A stretch of 28,502 nt of DNA. Source: an uncultured Christensenellaceae bacterium. GTDB lineage: Bacteria > Bacillota > Clostridia > Christensenellales > Borkfalkiaceae. Shown here piece after piece: positions 7,316 through 14,861 of the stretch; the first letter of the stretch is position 1, and each line of letters opens with the position of its first letter. The translations under genes and the position numbers were made by a program. The stretch spans positions 1 through 28,502 of the forward strand of contig CAJUJF010000021.1 of the NCBI GenBank assembly GCA_910586825.1, read 5' to 3'. The notes below the pieces were generated by a model that worked only from the letters and a program-made list of their open reading frames with translations, ran no database searches and was not told the origin of the DNA.

Positions 7316-7708
7316 ATGGAATATTTAACGCAACCCGTGGAAAAAGAACGGGTAAAACTGATGAATCCCGTCGTGTTGGCGTTCGTGGGCGATGCGGTGT
7401 ACACGCTGTGCGTGCGCGCGCGCCTTGCGTTGGGCGGCGGAACGGATACGGGGGAACTCAACCGAAAGTCGGCTCAGCTCGTTTCCGCGCACGGGCAGAG
7501 CTTGTCGCTCGAAAAGATCCTTCCCCGCTTGACGGAGGAGGAAGAGGGGATCTTCCGCCGCGGAAGAAACGCGAAAAAGCCGACGAAGAGCAAAAACGCT
7601 TCGGTGGGAGAATACGTGCGCTCTACCGGATTCGAAGCGCTGATCGGGTATTTGTATTTAACGGGACAGTCGGAGCGGATCGAAGAATTGTTTTTTTCCG
7701 AAACGTAG
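7316..7708 (+). CDS. mrnC: Mini-ribonuclease 3
   Basis: Dimeric RNase III-like enzyme without a double-stranded RNA-binding domain. In B. subtilis it matures both ends of 23S rRNA. The 130 residues show the family marks: NPVVLAFVGDAVYTLCVR with catalytic Asp26, ELNRKSAQLVSA, RRGRNAK, and the second acidic site in STGFEALIGYLYL. The length is normal. The ATG at 7316 has no Shine-Dalgarno sequence and lies about 5 nt after the predicted transcription start; a second in-frame ATG at 7361 also lacks one. In B. subtilis the gene order is cysS-mrnC-rlmB-rae1-sigH. Here rlmB and sigH follow, but cysS and rae1 are missing. First gene of a seven-gene operon. Confidence 0.93.
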   Translation: MEYLTQPVEKERVKLMNPVVLAFVGDAVYTLCVRARLALGGGTDTGELNRKSAQLVSAHGQSLSLEKILPRLTEEEEGIFRRGRNAKKPTKSKNASVGEYVRSTGFEALIGYLYLTGQSERIEELFFSET

Positions 7709-7758
7709 ATTGCATTGTTTGGATAAACGGGACTTTGCGTTGCGCCGTCGGGAGAAAG

Positions 7759-7782
7759 GATCCGCGGGAAACCGCGCGGATC
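7759..7782 (+). other. Hairpin between mrnC and rlmB
   Basis: GATCCGCG (7759-7766) and CGCGGATC (7775-7782) form a perfect 8-bp stem around GGAAACCG within the 116-bp mrnC-rlmB gap. No T tract follows, so it is more likely an mRNA processing or stabilising structure than a terminator. Confidence 0.5.
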
Positions 7783-7824
7783 GCGCGGGCGGCGTTTGTT
7801 TCTCAAATCGCAGGAGATGATCGT

Positions 7825-8532
7825 ATGAAAACCGAAGGCAGAAACGCCGTTTCCGAATTGCTGAAAACGGAAAAAACGGTCGAAAAAATTCTGATCGAGA
7901 AGGGCGGGCAGGGATTTCTCGGAAAAATTTTTGCGGAAGCGCGCAAGAAGAATATCCGCGTGCAGTTCGTCGATCGCGCCGCGCTCGATCGGGAGAGCGT
8001 GACCAAGCATCACCAGGGGGTCATTGCTTACACGACCGATTTCGAATACTCCGATCTCTACGATTTCGTGGGGAAAGAGGAGAGCTTGATCGTCCTTTGC
8101 GACGGCGTGGAGGACGTGCACAATCTCGGCAGCATTATCCGCGTCGCGGAGTGCGCGGGCGCGGACGGGGTCGTGATTCCCGCGGCAAAGGGCGCGAGCG
8201 TGACCGAGGCGGTCGTGCGGATCTCCGCGGGCGCCGCCGAGCATATCGGCGTTGCGAAAGTGCCTTCCGTGAATTGGGCGATCGACGCGCTGAAAAAGAG
8301 CGGGTATTGGATCTATGCGCTCGAAGCGGGCGGCGAAAGCATTTACCGCGAAAAACTCACGGGGAAAGTCGCGCTCGTCGTCGGGGGCGAAGACAGCGGC
8401 GTTAAACGTCTGACGCGCGAAAAGTGCGATAAAACGCTTTCGATCCCCCTGTTCGGAAAAGTCAATTCGCTGAACGCCTCTGTCGCGCTCGGCATCGCGG
8501 TTTACGAGGTGGTACGTGCAAGAGAAACGTGA
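7825..8532 (+). CDS. rlmB: 23S rRNA 2'-O-methyltransferase, SpoU/TrmH family (RlmB-like)
   Basis: SAM-dependent methyltransferase that in characterised relatives methylates G2251 of 23S rRNA in the peptidyl-transferase centre. The 235 residues have an N-terminal L30e-like RNA-binding part beginning MKTEGRNAVSELL. The SPOUT domain contains motif 1 (VEDVHNLGSIIRVAECAGADGVV), motif 2 (LVVGGEDSGV) and motif 3 (IPLFGKVNSLNASVALGIAVYE), which form the knotted SAM site. The ATG at 7825 is chosen because CAGGAGA (7811-7817) lies 7 bp upstream and the family N-terminus starts there. The frame is open further upstream but has no other signal. The exact target nucleotide is inferred from family and neighbourhood. 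The 3' end overlaps sigH by 17 bp. Confidence 0.93.
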   Translation: MKTEGRNAVSELLKTEKTVEKILIEKGGQGFLGKIFAEARKKNIRVQFVDRAALDRESVTKHHQGVIAYTTDFEYSDLYDFVGKEESLIVLCDGVEDVHNLGSIIRVAECAGADGVVIPAAKGASVTEAVVRISAGAAEHIGVAKVPSVNWAIDALKKSGYWIYALEAGGESIYREKLTGKVALVVGGEDSGVKRLTREKCDKTLSIPLFGKVNSLNASVALGIAVYEVVRARET

Positions 8533-9079
8533 GACGGACGAATCGCTCGTCGTGCGGGCGCAGAAGGGCGACCGCGGCGCTTCGGAAGAGATTCTGCGCC
8601 GCTATAAGGACACCGTCCGCTCGATCGCGCGGCGGCGCGCGTTTTATCCCACCCGCGGCGGGGATACCGAGGATTTCGTGCAGGAGGGCATGATCGGTCT
8701 GTACGGCGCGATTTCCGCCTATCGGGAGGAGCTGAAAAAGCCGTTCCGCAATTTTGCCTGTACGTGCGTGGAGCGCAGGATCCTCGACGCTTGCCGCGTC
8801 GCCTGGCGGAAAGTTCCGCTCGACGGCGAGGCGTTCGACCCCGAGTCCTTTTCGGAAGGGGTCACACCGGAGGACACTTTGCTCTTTGACGAATCGAATG
8901 CCGAATTTTACGGCAAACTCATGCGTTCGCTTTCGGACTTCGAATTTCGCGTGATGGCGATGTACCTCGAAGGCATGAGCTATTCCGCGATCGCGGAGAC
9001 GACGGGAAAGGACATGAAGAGCATCGACAATGCGCTTGCCCGTTCGAAGAAGAAGTTGCAAAAGACATTCCGCAGTTAA
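8516..9079 (+). CDS. sigH: RNA polymerase sigma factor, SigH (sigma-30) type
   Basis: Alternative sigma factor. In Bacillus and clostridia SigH drives early sporulation and transition-phase genes. The 187 residues contain region 2 (EDFVQEGMIGLYGAISAYREE, with core binding and -10 recognition) and region 4 (LSDFEFRVMAMYLEGMSYSAIAETTGKDMKSIDNALARSKKKL). KSIDNAL.R.K.KL is the distinctive SigH helix. It starts at a GTG (8516) within the end of rlmB, preceded by GAGGTGG (8506-8512). The protein is shorter than B. subtilis SigH (about 218 residues), mostly at the N-terminus and in the linker. Position after mrnC-rlmB supports orthology. Whether this organism sporulates is not shown. Confidence 0.9.
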   Translation: MQEKRETDESLVVRAQKGDRGASEEILRRYKDTVRSIARRRAFYPTRGGDTEDFVQEGMIGLYGAISAYREELKKPFRNFACTCVERRILDACRVAWRKVPLDGEAFDPESFSEGVTPEDTLLFDESNAEFYGKLMRSLSDFEFRVMAMYLEGMSYSAIAETTGKDMKSIDNALARSKKKLQKTFRS

Positions 9080-9092
9080 ACAAGGAGGCTGT

Positions 9093-10766
9093 ATGGCGCA
9101 CATATCCCTTTACCGCCGTTTCCGTCCGTCTACGTTCGACGAAATGGTGCGGCAGGAACACGTGGTTCGCGTGCTGAAAAATCAGATCGAACGGAATACG
9201 GTAGGTCACGCGTATCTGTTTTGCGGGCCGCGCGGGACGGGTAAAACGAGCGTTGCGCGGATCTTCGCGCGCGCGGTGAACTGCGAGAACCCGCGGAACG
9301 GGTCGCCCTGCGGCGTCTGTCCGACTTGTCGCGCGCTTTCGGAAGGTTCGCTCGACGTGACGGAAATCGACGCGGCTTCCAACAACGGCGTGAACGAAAT
9401 GCGTGATTTGCGCGAAAAAGTTCAGTACCCGCCCGTTTCCGGAAAATACAAAGTGTACGTGATCGACGAAGTGCACATGCTCACGGACAGCGCGTTCAAC
9501 GCCCTGTTAAAGACGCTGGAAGAGCCTCCCGCGCACGCGGTGTTCATTCTTGCGACGACGGAACCGCACAAGATCCCCGCGACGATTCTCTCCCGTTGCA
9601 TGCGGCTGGATTTCAAACTGATCCCTGCGGAAGATCTTGAAAGACATCTGATCGGGATTCTGAACGAAATCGGAAAGGATTACGAGCCGGAGGCGGTCGC
9701 GGCGATCGCCCGCGCGGGTGCGGGAAGCGATCGCGACATGCTCTCGATCGCGGAGACCTGCATCGCGTATTCCGACAAACTCACTTACGAGGGCGTGACC
9801 GCGGCGCTCGGCGCCGCAGATTTCAAGACGGCGGCAAAGATCGTCGAGGCGATGTTGCACGGGGAAATGCCCGTTGCGATTTCGGAGACGGAAAAGCTAT
9901 TGGCGGAGGGGAAAGCGGTCGGCGTGACCCTGCGCGATTTGCTCGAACTGCTTTCGCAGATCGCCGTCGCAAAGACCTGCGCCAACGCGGAGAAGTTGCT
10001 TGCCCTGCCCAAAGAACTGTTTGCGCGCATCAAAGAGATCGCGGACGGCGCGGACGGCCGCGCCGTACTGCGCGCGACGGAAATTCTTGCGAAGTCGGAA
10101 AACGAGCTCCGCTTTGCCTCTTCGCCGCGGATCCTGCTCGAAACGGCGATTATGCGCGTTTCTTTTCCCGAAGCGGACGCGAGCATGGACGCGTTGATCG
10201 TGCGGATGAATGAATTCGAACGGCGGCTTGCGCAGACGCCCATGCCGCTCGGCGTTCCGGCCTTTGCGGGCACGGAGACGGATCGCGGAGAGGCGCATGA
10301 CGACGCTTGGGAAGTGGAGATCCCGCCTCCCGAAGAGCCCGTTTACGACGCGCCCTTTGCGGAAGATCCGCCGCTCGCGCGTGAAGAACCGCGCACGAAA
10401 CGGGAAGAAAAACCCGTTGCGGAACCCGTTTCCGTTCCGGCGGAGAAGCCGGCGACCGCAGAAGTCGCGTTCGGCAAATTCATGCGAACCCTTCGCAAGA
10501 CGAGCAAGAACGGCGTTCTGTTTACCATGTGCAGCGATCTTGCGGCAGAATACGAAGGGGAGAAACTCGTGCTTACGACGGAGATCGAGACGGTGTGCCG
10601 CTCGCTGAACCGAGAAGACCACCGCAGGATCATGGCGGAGACGTTCGCGCTCGTCGGGATCGCGGATTTCGAAGTGCGCTTTGCGCAGGCGGAAAAGCAG
10701 GGAACCGCCGATGCGGTCGCGGAATTGAAAAAGAACTTTTCGGATTATCCCGTAGAGGTGAAATAG
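9093..10766 (+). CDS. dnaX: DNA polymerase III subunit tau/gamma
   Basis: ATPase of the replicative clamp loader. The long form also ties polymerase and helicase together. The 557 residues include Walker A GPRGTGKT (45-52), a zinc module with Cys64, Cys73, Cys76 and Cys79, Walker B VIDEVHML (123-130), sensor 1 ATTEPHKIP and the arginine finger SRC (167-169). A Pro/Glu-rich linker at about 395-460 leads to a C-terminal tau-like domain. The ATG at 9093 follows AAGGAGG (9082-9088), 13 bp after sigH; the frame is open upstream but lacks another signal. No obvious A-run frameshift site for a shorter gamma product was seen. It is co-transcribed with ebfC and recR, the order conserved across bacteria. 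Confidence 0.96.
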   Translation: MAHISLYRRFRPSTFDEMVRQEHVVRVLKNQIERNTVGHAYLFCGPRGTGKTSVARIFARAVNCENPRNGSPCGVCPTCRALSEGSLDVTEIDAASNNGVNEMRDLREKVQYPPVSGKYKVYVIDEVHMLTDSAFNALLKTLEEPPAHAVFILATTEPHKIPATILSRCMRLDFKLIPAEDLERHLIGILNEIGKDYEPEAVAAIARAGAGSDRDMLSIAETCIAYSDKLTYEGVTAALGAADFKTAAKIVEAMLHGEMPVAISETEKLLAEGKAVGVTLRDLLELLSQIAVAKTCANAEKLLALPKELFARIKEIADGADGRAVLRATEILAKSENELRFASSPRILLETAIMRVSFPEADASMDALIVRMNEFERRLAQTPMPLGVPAFAGTETDRGEAHDDAWEVEIPPPEEPVYDAPFAEDPPLAREEPRTKREEKPVAEPVSVPAEKPATAEVAFGKFMRTLRKTSKNGVLFTMCSDLAAEYEGEKLVLTTEIETVCRSLNREDHRRIMAETFALVGIADFEVRFAQAEKQGTADAVAELKKNFSDYPVEVK

Positions 10767-10775
10767 GAGGACATT

Positions 10776-11123
10776 ATGGCAGGATTCAACAGAGGCGGCA
10801 ACATGGGCGGCGCGGGAATGCAGAACCTCATGAAGCAGGCGCAGAAGATGCAGGAAGAGATGCAGGAAGCGGAAAAAATGCTCGACGATTGGGAGATCGT
10901 CGGCACGGCGGGCGGCGAGGCGGTCGTCGTGTACATGAACGCGAAAAAGATCATCGACGGGATTGAAATCGATAAATCGGTGATCGATCCCGACGACGAA
11001 GAGATGCTCGAAGATCTGATCACCGCCGCGATTCTGGACGGCTATAAAAAAGCGGACGAAGTGTATCAGGAAAAGATGTCCAAATTCGGCGGAATGGGCG
11101 GACTCGGCGGAGGACTTTTCTAA
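10776..11123 (+). CDS. ebfC: Nucleoid-associated protein, YbaB/EbfC family
   Basis: Small dimeric DNA-binding protein found next to dnaX and recR in most bacteria. The 115 residues have the typical layout: a Gly/Asn/Met-rich N-terminus, the coiled helix NLMKQAQKMQEEMQEAEKML, a beta-sheet core (VVVYMNAKKIIDGIEIDKSVIDP) and a C-terminal helix ending in a Gly-rich tail (FGGMGGLGGGLF). AGGAGG (10765-10770) overlaps the dnaX stop codon and sets the ATG at 10776, which suggests translational coupling. The recR start codon follows its stop directly. Confidence 0.95.
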   Translation: MAGFNRGGNMGGAGMQNLMKQAQKMQEEMQEAEKMLDDWEIVGTAGGEAVVVYMNAKKIIDGIEIDKSVIDPDDEEMLEDLITAAILDGYKKADEVYQEKMSKFGGMGGLGGGLF

Positions 11124-11717
11124 GTGGAAGTTTTTATCGAGCCGATCGGTCGGCTCATGAACGAATTCAGCAAACTCCCCGGCGTGGGGCAGAAGACGGC
11201 GCAGCGCTATGCCTACCGCGTGATCGGCATGACGGAAGGGGAGGCGCGCGCGTTTGCCGATGCGATCGTCAACGTAAAACGGAAAGTGCGCTTCTGCAAG
11301 GTGTGCGGGAATTTTACGGAGGACGAAGTGTGCGCCATTTGCAGTTCGCGCGATCATTCCGTTCTGTGCGTGGTGAAAGAGCCGAAAGACGTCATCGCCA
11401 TCGAGAAAGCGCACGAGTTCCGCGGCGCGTATCACGTGCTGCACGGAGTGATCGATCCCATGAACGGCGTGTCGCCCAACGATATCCGGATCAAAGAACT
11501 GCTCGAACGGGTGGGCGCGGGGGACGTGAAAGAGGTGATCATGGCGACCAATCCCGACGTGGAGGGAGAGGCGACCGCGATGTACATCGCAAAACTTCTG
11601 AAACCGCTCGGCATCACGGTCACGCGGATCTCGCGCGGCGTGCCGATCGGTTCGGAACTCGAATACGCCGACGAGATCACGCTCGCGAGAGCTCTTTCGG
11701 AGCGCAAAGAAATCTGA
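11124..11717 (+). CDS. recR: Recombination mediator protein RecR
   Basis: Acts with RecF/RecO to load RecA at gaps and forms a ring clamp on DNA. The 197 residues match the family length. An N-terminal helix-hairpin-helix (FSKLPGVGQKTAQRYAYRV) is followed by a zinc finger with Cys58, Cys61, Cys70 and Cys73, then a Toprim domain (VVKEPKDVIAIEKAHEFRG ... NPDVEGEATAMYIAKLL). It begins at a GTG immediately after the ebfC TAA with no spacer. There is no strong separate ribosome binding site beyond the Gly-codon-rich ebfC end (GGCGGAGGA), so termination-reinitiation is likely. Confidence 0.96.
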   Translation: MEVFIEPIGRLMNEFSKLPGVGQKTAQRYAYRVIGMTEGEARAFADAIVNVKRKVRFCKVCGNFTEDEVCAICSSRDHSVLCVVKEPKDVIAIEKAHEFRGAYHVLHGVIDPMNGVSPNDIRIKELLERVGAGDVKEVIMATNPDVEGEATAMYIAKLLKPLGITVTRISRGVPIGSELEYADEITLARALSERKEI

Positions 11718-11768
11718 CCGGCGCGCATGCCGCGGGCAACGGTCGGAATTTTGAGAGGAATGTAGAAG

Positions 11769-12740
11769 ATGAAAATTTCGGTTTTGGGGTGCGGAAGATG
11801 GGGTTCGTTCATCGCCTGGTATCTTTCGCGTCAGGGGAACGAAGTATATTCTTGGGGACCGGAAGGGGATCCTTCTTACGAGGTCCTGAAAAATACGGGT
11901 CGCAACGAATACGTCGCGCTCGATGAAAAGATCGTTTTGACGTGCAATCTCGAAGAGGCGGTCTCCCGCGCGGAGATCATCGTGATTTCGATCAGTTCGC
12001 AGGGCTTGCGCGGATTCATGAAACGGATCACGGCGTATCCGGTTTCGGATAAGACGTTCGTACTTTGCATGAAGGGGATCGAAGTCGATACCGGAAAGCG
12101 GCTTTCGGAAGTGCTGACGGAGAGCGGGATCGCGCCCGACCGGATCGCCGTATGGGTCGGTCCCGGACACATTCAGAGCTTCGTACAGGGCGAACCGAAC
12201 TGCATGGTGATCGATTCCGCCAGCGACGCGTTGAAGCGGGAACTCGTCGGCGCGTTCAAGAGCGATCTTATTCGTTTTTATTACGGCAACGATCTGATCG
12301 GTACGGAGATCGGGGCGGCGGCGAAGAACGTGATGGGGATCGCCGCGGGAGTTCTCGACGTCGTTTGCGTGCCGTTGAAGGGGCCGCTGATGTCCCGCGG
12401 CGCGCGCGAAGTCGCGCGGCTCATCAAAGCGATGGGCGGGAGCGAGCTTTCCGCTTACGGCTTGGCGCATCTGGGCGATTACGAAACGACGCTCTTTTCC
12501 CCCTTTTCCCATAACCGCAAGTACGGGGAAATGCTGGCGTGCGGGAAGCGCTTCGAAAAACTTGCCGAAGGAGTCGCGACTTCGCGCGCCATGCGCGGAC
12601 TCGGCGAAAAATACGGCGTCGATCTGCCGATTACCGAGGCGGTGTGCCGCGTCTGTTACGGCGAAGGCGACGACAAAGCGCGTTGCCGCGAGGAGATCGT
12701 GAAACTCTTTGCGCGCAGCACCAAAGAAGAAATGTACTGA
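11769..12740 (+). CDS. gpsA: Glycerol-3-phosphate dehydrogenase, NAD(P)+
   Basis: Reduces dihydroxyacetone phosphate to sn-glycerol-3-phosphate, the backbone of membrane phospholipids. The 323 residues start with the Rossmann loop GCGRWG (7-12). The substrate-domain motif GTEIGAAAKNVMGIAAG carries the catalytic Lys, and the helical domain contains AYGLAHLGDYETTLFSPFSHNRKYGE. The GLAGLGD-like motif reads GLAHLGD, slightly off consensus, but all active-site elements are present. The ATG at 11769 follows GAGAGGAA at 8 bp. The 51-bp gap from recR has no terminator or evident promoter, so it is taken as the last gene of the mrnC operon. An intrinsic terminator follows at once. Confidence 0.93.
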   Translation: MKISVLGCGRWGSFIAWYLSRQGNEVYSWGPEGDPSYEVLKNTGRNEYVALDEKIVLTCNLEEAVSRAEIIVISISSQGLRGFMKRITAYPVSDKTFVLCMKGIEVDTGKRLSEVLTESGIAPDRIAVWVGPGHIQSFVQGEPNCMVIDSASDALKRELVGAFKSDLIRFYYGNDLIGTEIGAAAKNVMGIAAGVLDVVCVPLKGPLMSRGAREVARLIKAMGGSELSAYGLAHLGDYETTLFSPFSHNRKYGEMLACGKRFEKLAEGVATSRAMRGLGEKYGVDLPITEAVCRVCYGEGDDKARCREEIVKLFARSTKEEMY

Positions 12741-12745
12741 GCATG

Positions 12746-12777
12746 ACGCCCGAAAGAGCCTTTCGGGCGTGTTTTTA
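12746..12777 (+). terminator. Operon terminator after gpsA
   Basis: ACGCCCGAAA (12746-12755) pairs with TTTCGGGCGT (12761-12770) around GAGCC, followed by GTTTTTA. Confidence 0.9.
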
Positions 12778-12830
12778 TCCGAAATAGCGTAAACGCAACC
12801 CGAAGTTGACAAATAGAAACGCAAAAGCGG

Positions 12831-12859
12831 TTGAAGCAGCGCCTGTTTTTCGGTATGAT
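12831..12859 (+). promoter_or_regulatory. Promoter of the XRE/pentad-repeat gene
   Basis: TTGAAG (12831-12836), a 17-bp spacer and TATGAT (12854-12859). A ribosome binding site (CGGAGGA) follows at 12878-12884. Confidence 0.7.
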
Positions 12860-12890
12860 ATTCCCGTGAAAACAATTCGGAGGATAGGAA

Positions 12891-13682
12891 ATGACCACAG
12901 GACAAAAAATTTACGAATCCCGCCGCAAAGCGGGACTGACGCAGGAAGAGCTTGCCGATCGGCTCGGCGTTTCCCGACAGGCGGTGAGCAAATGGGAATC
13001 GGACGCCGCGTTTCCGGAGACGGAAAAGATTCTGGAACTGTGCAAGCTCTTTTCGCTTTCGGCGGACGAATTGCTGTTCGGACAATCTTCGGGCGCAGGC
13101 GCCAAGCCGGAGGCGCAGGAGGACGGCAAGGGGGTGACCTGGGGCAGGATCGAGCATACGGAAGCCTTTCATTACGAATATATTTCGAAAAAGCGCGTGT
13201 TCGGACTGCCGCTTCTGCACGTGAATTTCGGGCTCGGATTTTACCGCGCGAAGGGGATTTTCGCGTTCGGCAATTTTGCGACGGGGTTTTTCTCCTACGG
13301 GTTCTTGTCGATCGGTCTGATCGCGGCGGGATTCATGTCGCTGGGGCTTTTGGCGTTCGGGGGGATCGCGCTCGGCTTGCTGTTCGGCGCGGGCGGCGTT
13401 TCCACGGGACTTTTGGCATTCGGCGGCGTCGCCGTCGGCGTCATGACGTTCGGCGGGCTTTCGATCGGTTACGTCGCCGTGGGCGGCGCGGCGATCGGGC
13501 AGTATGCGATCGGCGGCTGGGCGCAGGGCTGGCTTGCCGTGGGAAATTCGCACGCGTTCGGGGAACACGCCTTCGTCGTTCCGGCGCAATTTTCCGAGCT
13601 TGAAGCTTTTCTCGACGCCCGTCCGTCGCTCGGTTGGCTCGGCGGGTTTGTGCGCTCTCTCTCCCGTGCGTTGAACGGTTAA
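12891..13682 (+). CDS. XRE-family HTH regulator fused to a glycine-pentad repeat domain
   Basis: A 263-residue protein of unknown role. Residues 1-65 are a Cro/CI-type helix-turn-helix (GLTQEELADRLGVSRQAVSKWESD), the kind often fused to membrane domains in clostridia. A polar linker (66-120) follows. From 122 to 218 a glycine stands at every fifth position (122 to 162, then 168 to 218 after a one-residue slip), with the pattern G-h-h-small-h (h = hydrophobic), about 20 pentads. A short polar tail ends the protein. The repeat could be a beta-helix, like pentapeptide-repeat proteins, or a membrane-embedded array; the sequence does not decide. The ATG at 12891 follows CGGAGGATAGG. It is a single gene between a clear promoter and a strong terminator. 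Confidence 0.85.
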   Translation: MTTGQKIYESRRKAGLTQEELADRLGVSRQAVSKWESDAAFPETEKILELCKLFSLSADELLFGQSSGAGAKPEAQEDGKGVTWGRIEHTEAFHYEYISKKRVFGLPLLHVNFGLGFYRAKGIFAFGNFATGFFSYGFLSIGLIAAGFMSLGLLAFGGIALGLLFGAGGVSTGLLAFGGVAVGVMTFGGLSIGYVAVGGAAIGQYAIGGWAQGWLAVGNSHAFGEHAFVVPAQFSELEAFLDARPSLGWLGGFVRSLSRALNG

Positions 13683-13690
13683 ACGAAATA

Positions 13691-13728
13691 AAAAAAGCGT
13701 CTTCCCCGCTTCGGGAAGACGCTTTTTT
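13691..13728. terminator. Bidirectional terminator between XRE/pentad and HAD genes
   Basis: A 16-bp stem (13691-13706 with 13713-13728) is flanked by an A run and a T run, so it works on both strands for the two convergent genes. Confidence 0.92.
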
Positions 13729-13735
13729 ATTTCGA

Positions 13736-14389
13736 TTACAATAATTCGCGGTAAGAGTCGATAAAAGCGTCGCTCTCCGCGCGAAGTTCCGCTTCTTCGT
13801 GCAGGGAACTTTCTTCGCGTACGGCGACGGTATAAAATCCCGCGGCGCGCGCCGTTTTGATCGCGGCGAGAACGTCCTCGAATACCGCGCATTCCGACGG
13901 CGGGGTTTGAAGCCGCCGCGCCGCTTCGAGATAGACGTCGGGATGACGTTTCCCTTTCCCGACCTCCGCGGTCGTGACGAAGGCGGAGAACAGTTCCTTT
14001 ACGCCGTGTCGCGCAAGCGCGGGCAGAAAAAGGGTGGGATCGCCCGAAGTCGCCGCGGCGATTTTGACGCCCTCCGCCCGAAGTTTTGAAAGGTATTCCG
14101 CGGCGAAGGGAGTGAGTGCAACGTCGTGCGCGTAGGCGCTTCGGATCATTTCCATCCATTCCGCGACGAGATCGGCGGGGGATTCCTTCAACGAAAACCG
14201 CATTGCGGTATATTCCGCCGCTTCGGTAAAGTTCATGACTTTCACGGCGTGCTGATAATCGGGCGGCACGGGGATGCCGCGCTTTTTCAAAAACAGGCAG
14301 TCGATTTCCGCCCATACGCCCAACGAGTCGAGCAACGTGCCGTCCAGATCGAAGATAGCGGCGCGAAAGGGTTTGAGTAACGTTTTCAT
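13736..14389 (-). CDS. HAD-superfamily phosphatase, beta-phosphoglucomutase-like
   Basis: Phosphomonoesterase or phosphomutase of HAD subfamily IA with a helical cap; the substrate is unknown. The 217 residues show motif I DLDGTLLDS (nucleophile Asp at about 15), motif II TSGDP, the Lys region KGKRHPDVYLEAARRL and motif IV as FEDVLAAIKTARAAGFYTVAV. The usual Asp-Ser of motif IV (FEDS) is replaced by Asp-Val, but the acidic pair is kept. The ATG at 14389 has no Shine-Dalgarno sequence and lies about 2 nt after the predicted transcription start, so it is probably translated from a leaderless message. Single gene. Confidence 0.9.
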   Translation of the reverse strand: MKTLLKPFRAAIFDLDGTLLDSLGVWAEIDCLFLKKRGIPVPPDYQHAVKVMNFTEAAEYTAMRFSLKESPADLVAEWMEMIRSAYAHDVALTPFAAEYLSKLRAEGVKIAAATSGDPTLFLPALARHGVKELFSAFVTTAEVGKGKRHPDVYLEAARRLQTPPSECAVFEDVLAAIKTARAAGFYTVAVREESSLHEEAELRAESDAFIDSYRELL

Positions 14390-14397
14390 GTAGTTTC

Positions 14398-14427
14398 AGT
14401 GTACCTTATCGCGCGCGGGTCTGTCAA
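14398..14427 (-). promoter_or_regulatory. Promoter of the HAD phosphatase gene
   Basis: On the minus strand, a perfect TTGACA (14427-14422), an 18-bp spacer and TACACT (14403-14398). The expected start near 14391 abuts the start codon at 14389. Confidence 0.7.
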
Positions 14428-14440
14428 GCGGAAAGGAATG

Positions 14441-14471
14441 AAAATCCCCTCTCCGCGGGTCGGAGAGGGGA
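14441..14471 (-). terminator. Intrinsic terminator of the DUF4190 gene
   Basis: On the minus strand TCCCCTCTCCG (14471-14461) pairs with CGGAGAGGGGA (14455-14445), followed by TTTT (14444-14441). It lies directly after the gene's stop codon. Confidence 0.82.
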
Positions 14472-14477
14472 GAGTGT

Positions 14478-14843
14478 TCAAAAACTGTTTGCCGCGCTTA
14501 TGATAACGCTGATGGTAATGATGATCCAAAGAATCCCAAGCACTATTTCAACAATGCTGATCACGATGCCCGCGGTTGCCAAGCCTTTGCCGTCTCCGTG
14601 ATACTGCGGCGCTTTTTTGTATCCGATAATCGAGCATACCAATCCCGCGATCGCGATAAAAAAAGACAATACGAATCCGACGATCGCGATCGTATTTGTC
14701 TGTTTTTGGACGACGGGTTGTTGGGAATAGTACGGCGTCTGGGGCGCGCCTCCCGCGCGGGGAGCGGGTTCGGCGTAAGCGCCGCAATTCGGGCAAAAAG
14801 TTGTGCCGTCGGAAATTTCACTGCCGCAGTTTTTACAAAACAT
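14478..14843 (-). CDS. Zinc-ribbon plus DUF4190 membrane protein
   Basis: A 121-residue protein of unknown function. Residues 1-22 are a zinc ribbon (MFCKNCGSEISDGTTFCPNCG). A Pro/Gln-rich linker (25-48) follows, then two transmembrane helices (about 50-72 and 88-116) with the loop YKKAPQYHGDGKGLATAGI between them, the DUF4190 signature. The ATG at 14843 follows AAGGAG (minus strand, about 14857-14852). Its promoter has the perfect palindrome TTCCCATTATAATGGGAA exactly in the spacer. The divergent neighbour is a small XRE regulator, which probably controls it. Confidence 0.9.
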   Translation of the reverse strand: MFCKNCGSEISDGTTFCPNCGAYAEPAPRAGGAPQTPYYSQQPVVQKQTNTIAIVGFVLSFFIAIAGLVCSIIGYKKAPQYHGDGKGLATAGIVISIVEIVLGILWIIITISVIISAANSF

Positions 14844-14861
14844 AATGGGTTTCTCCTTCGT

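Noticed and set aside
10405..10425. dnaX programmed frameshift site
   Set aside because: There is only a short A-run, and no AAAAAAG heptamer with a downstream hairpin was identified.
9897..14315. Very long open frame (about 1,470 codons) on the minus strand
   Set aside because: It runs antiparallel to several clear genes (dnaX to the XRE/pentad gene) and its composition is Arg/His/Phe-rich nonsense. GC-rich codons on one strand keep the opposite frame open.
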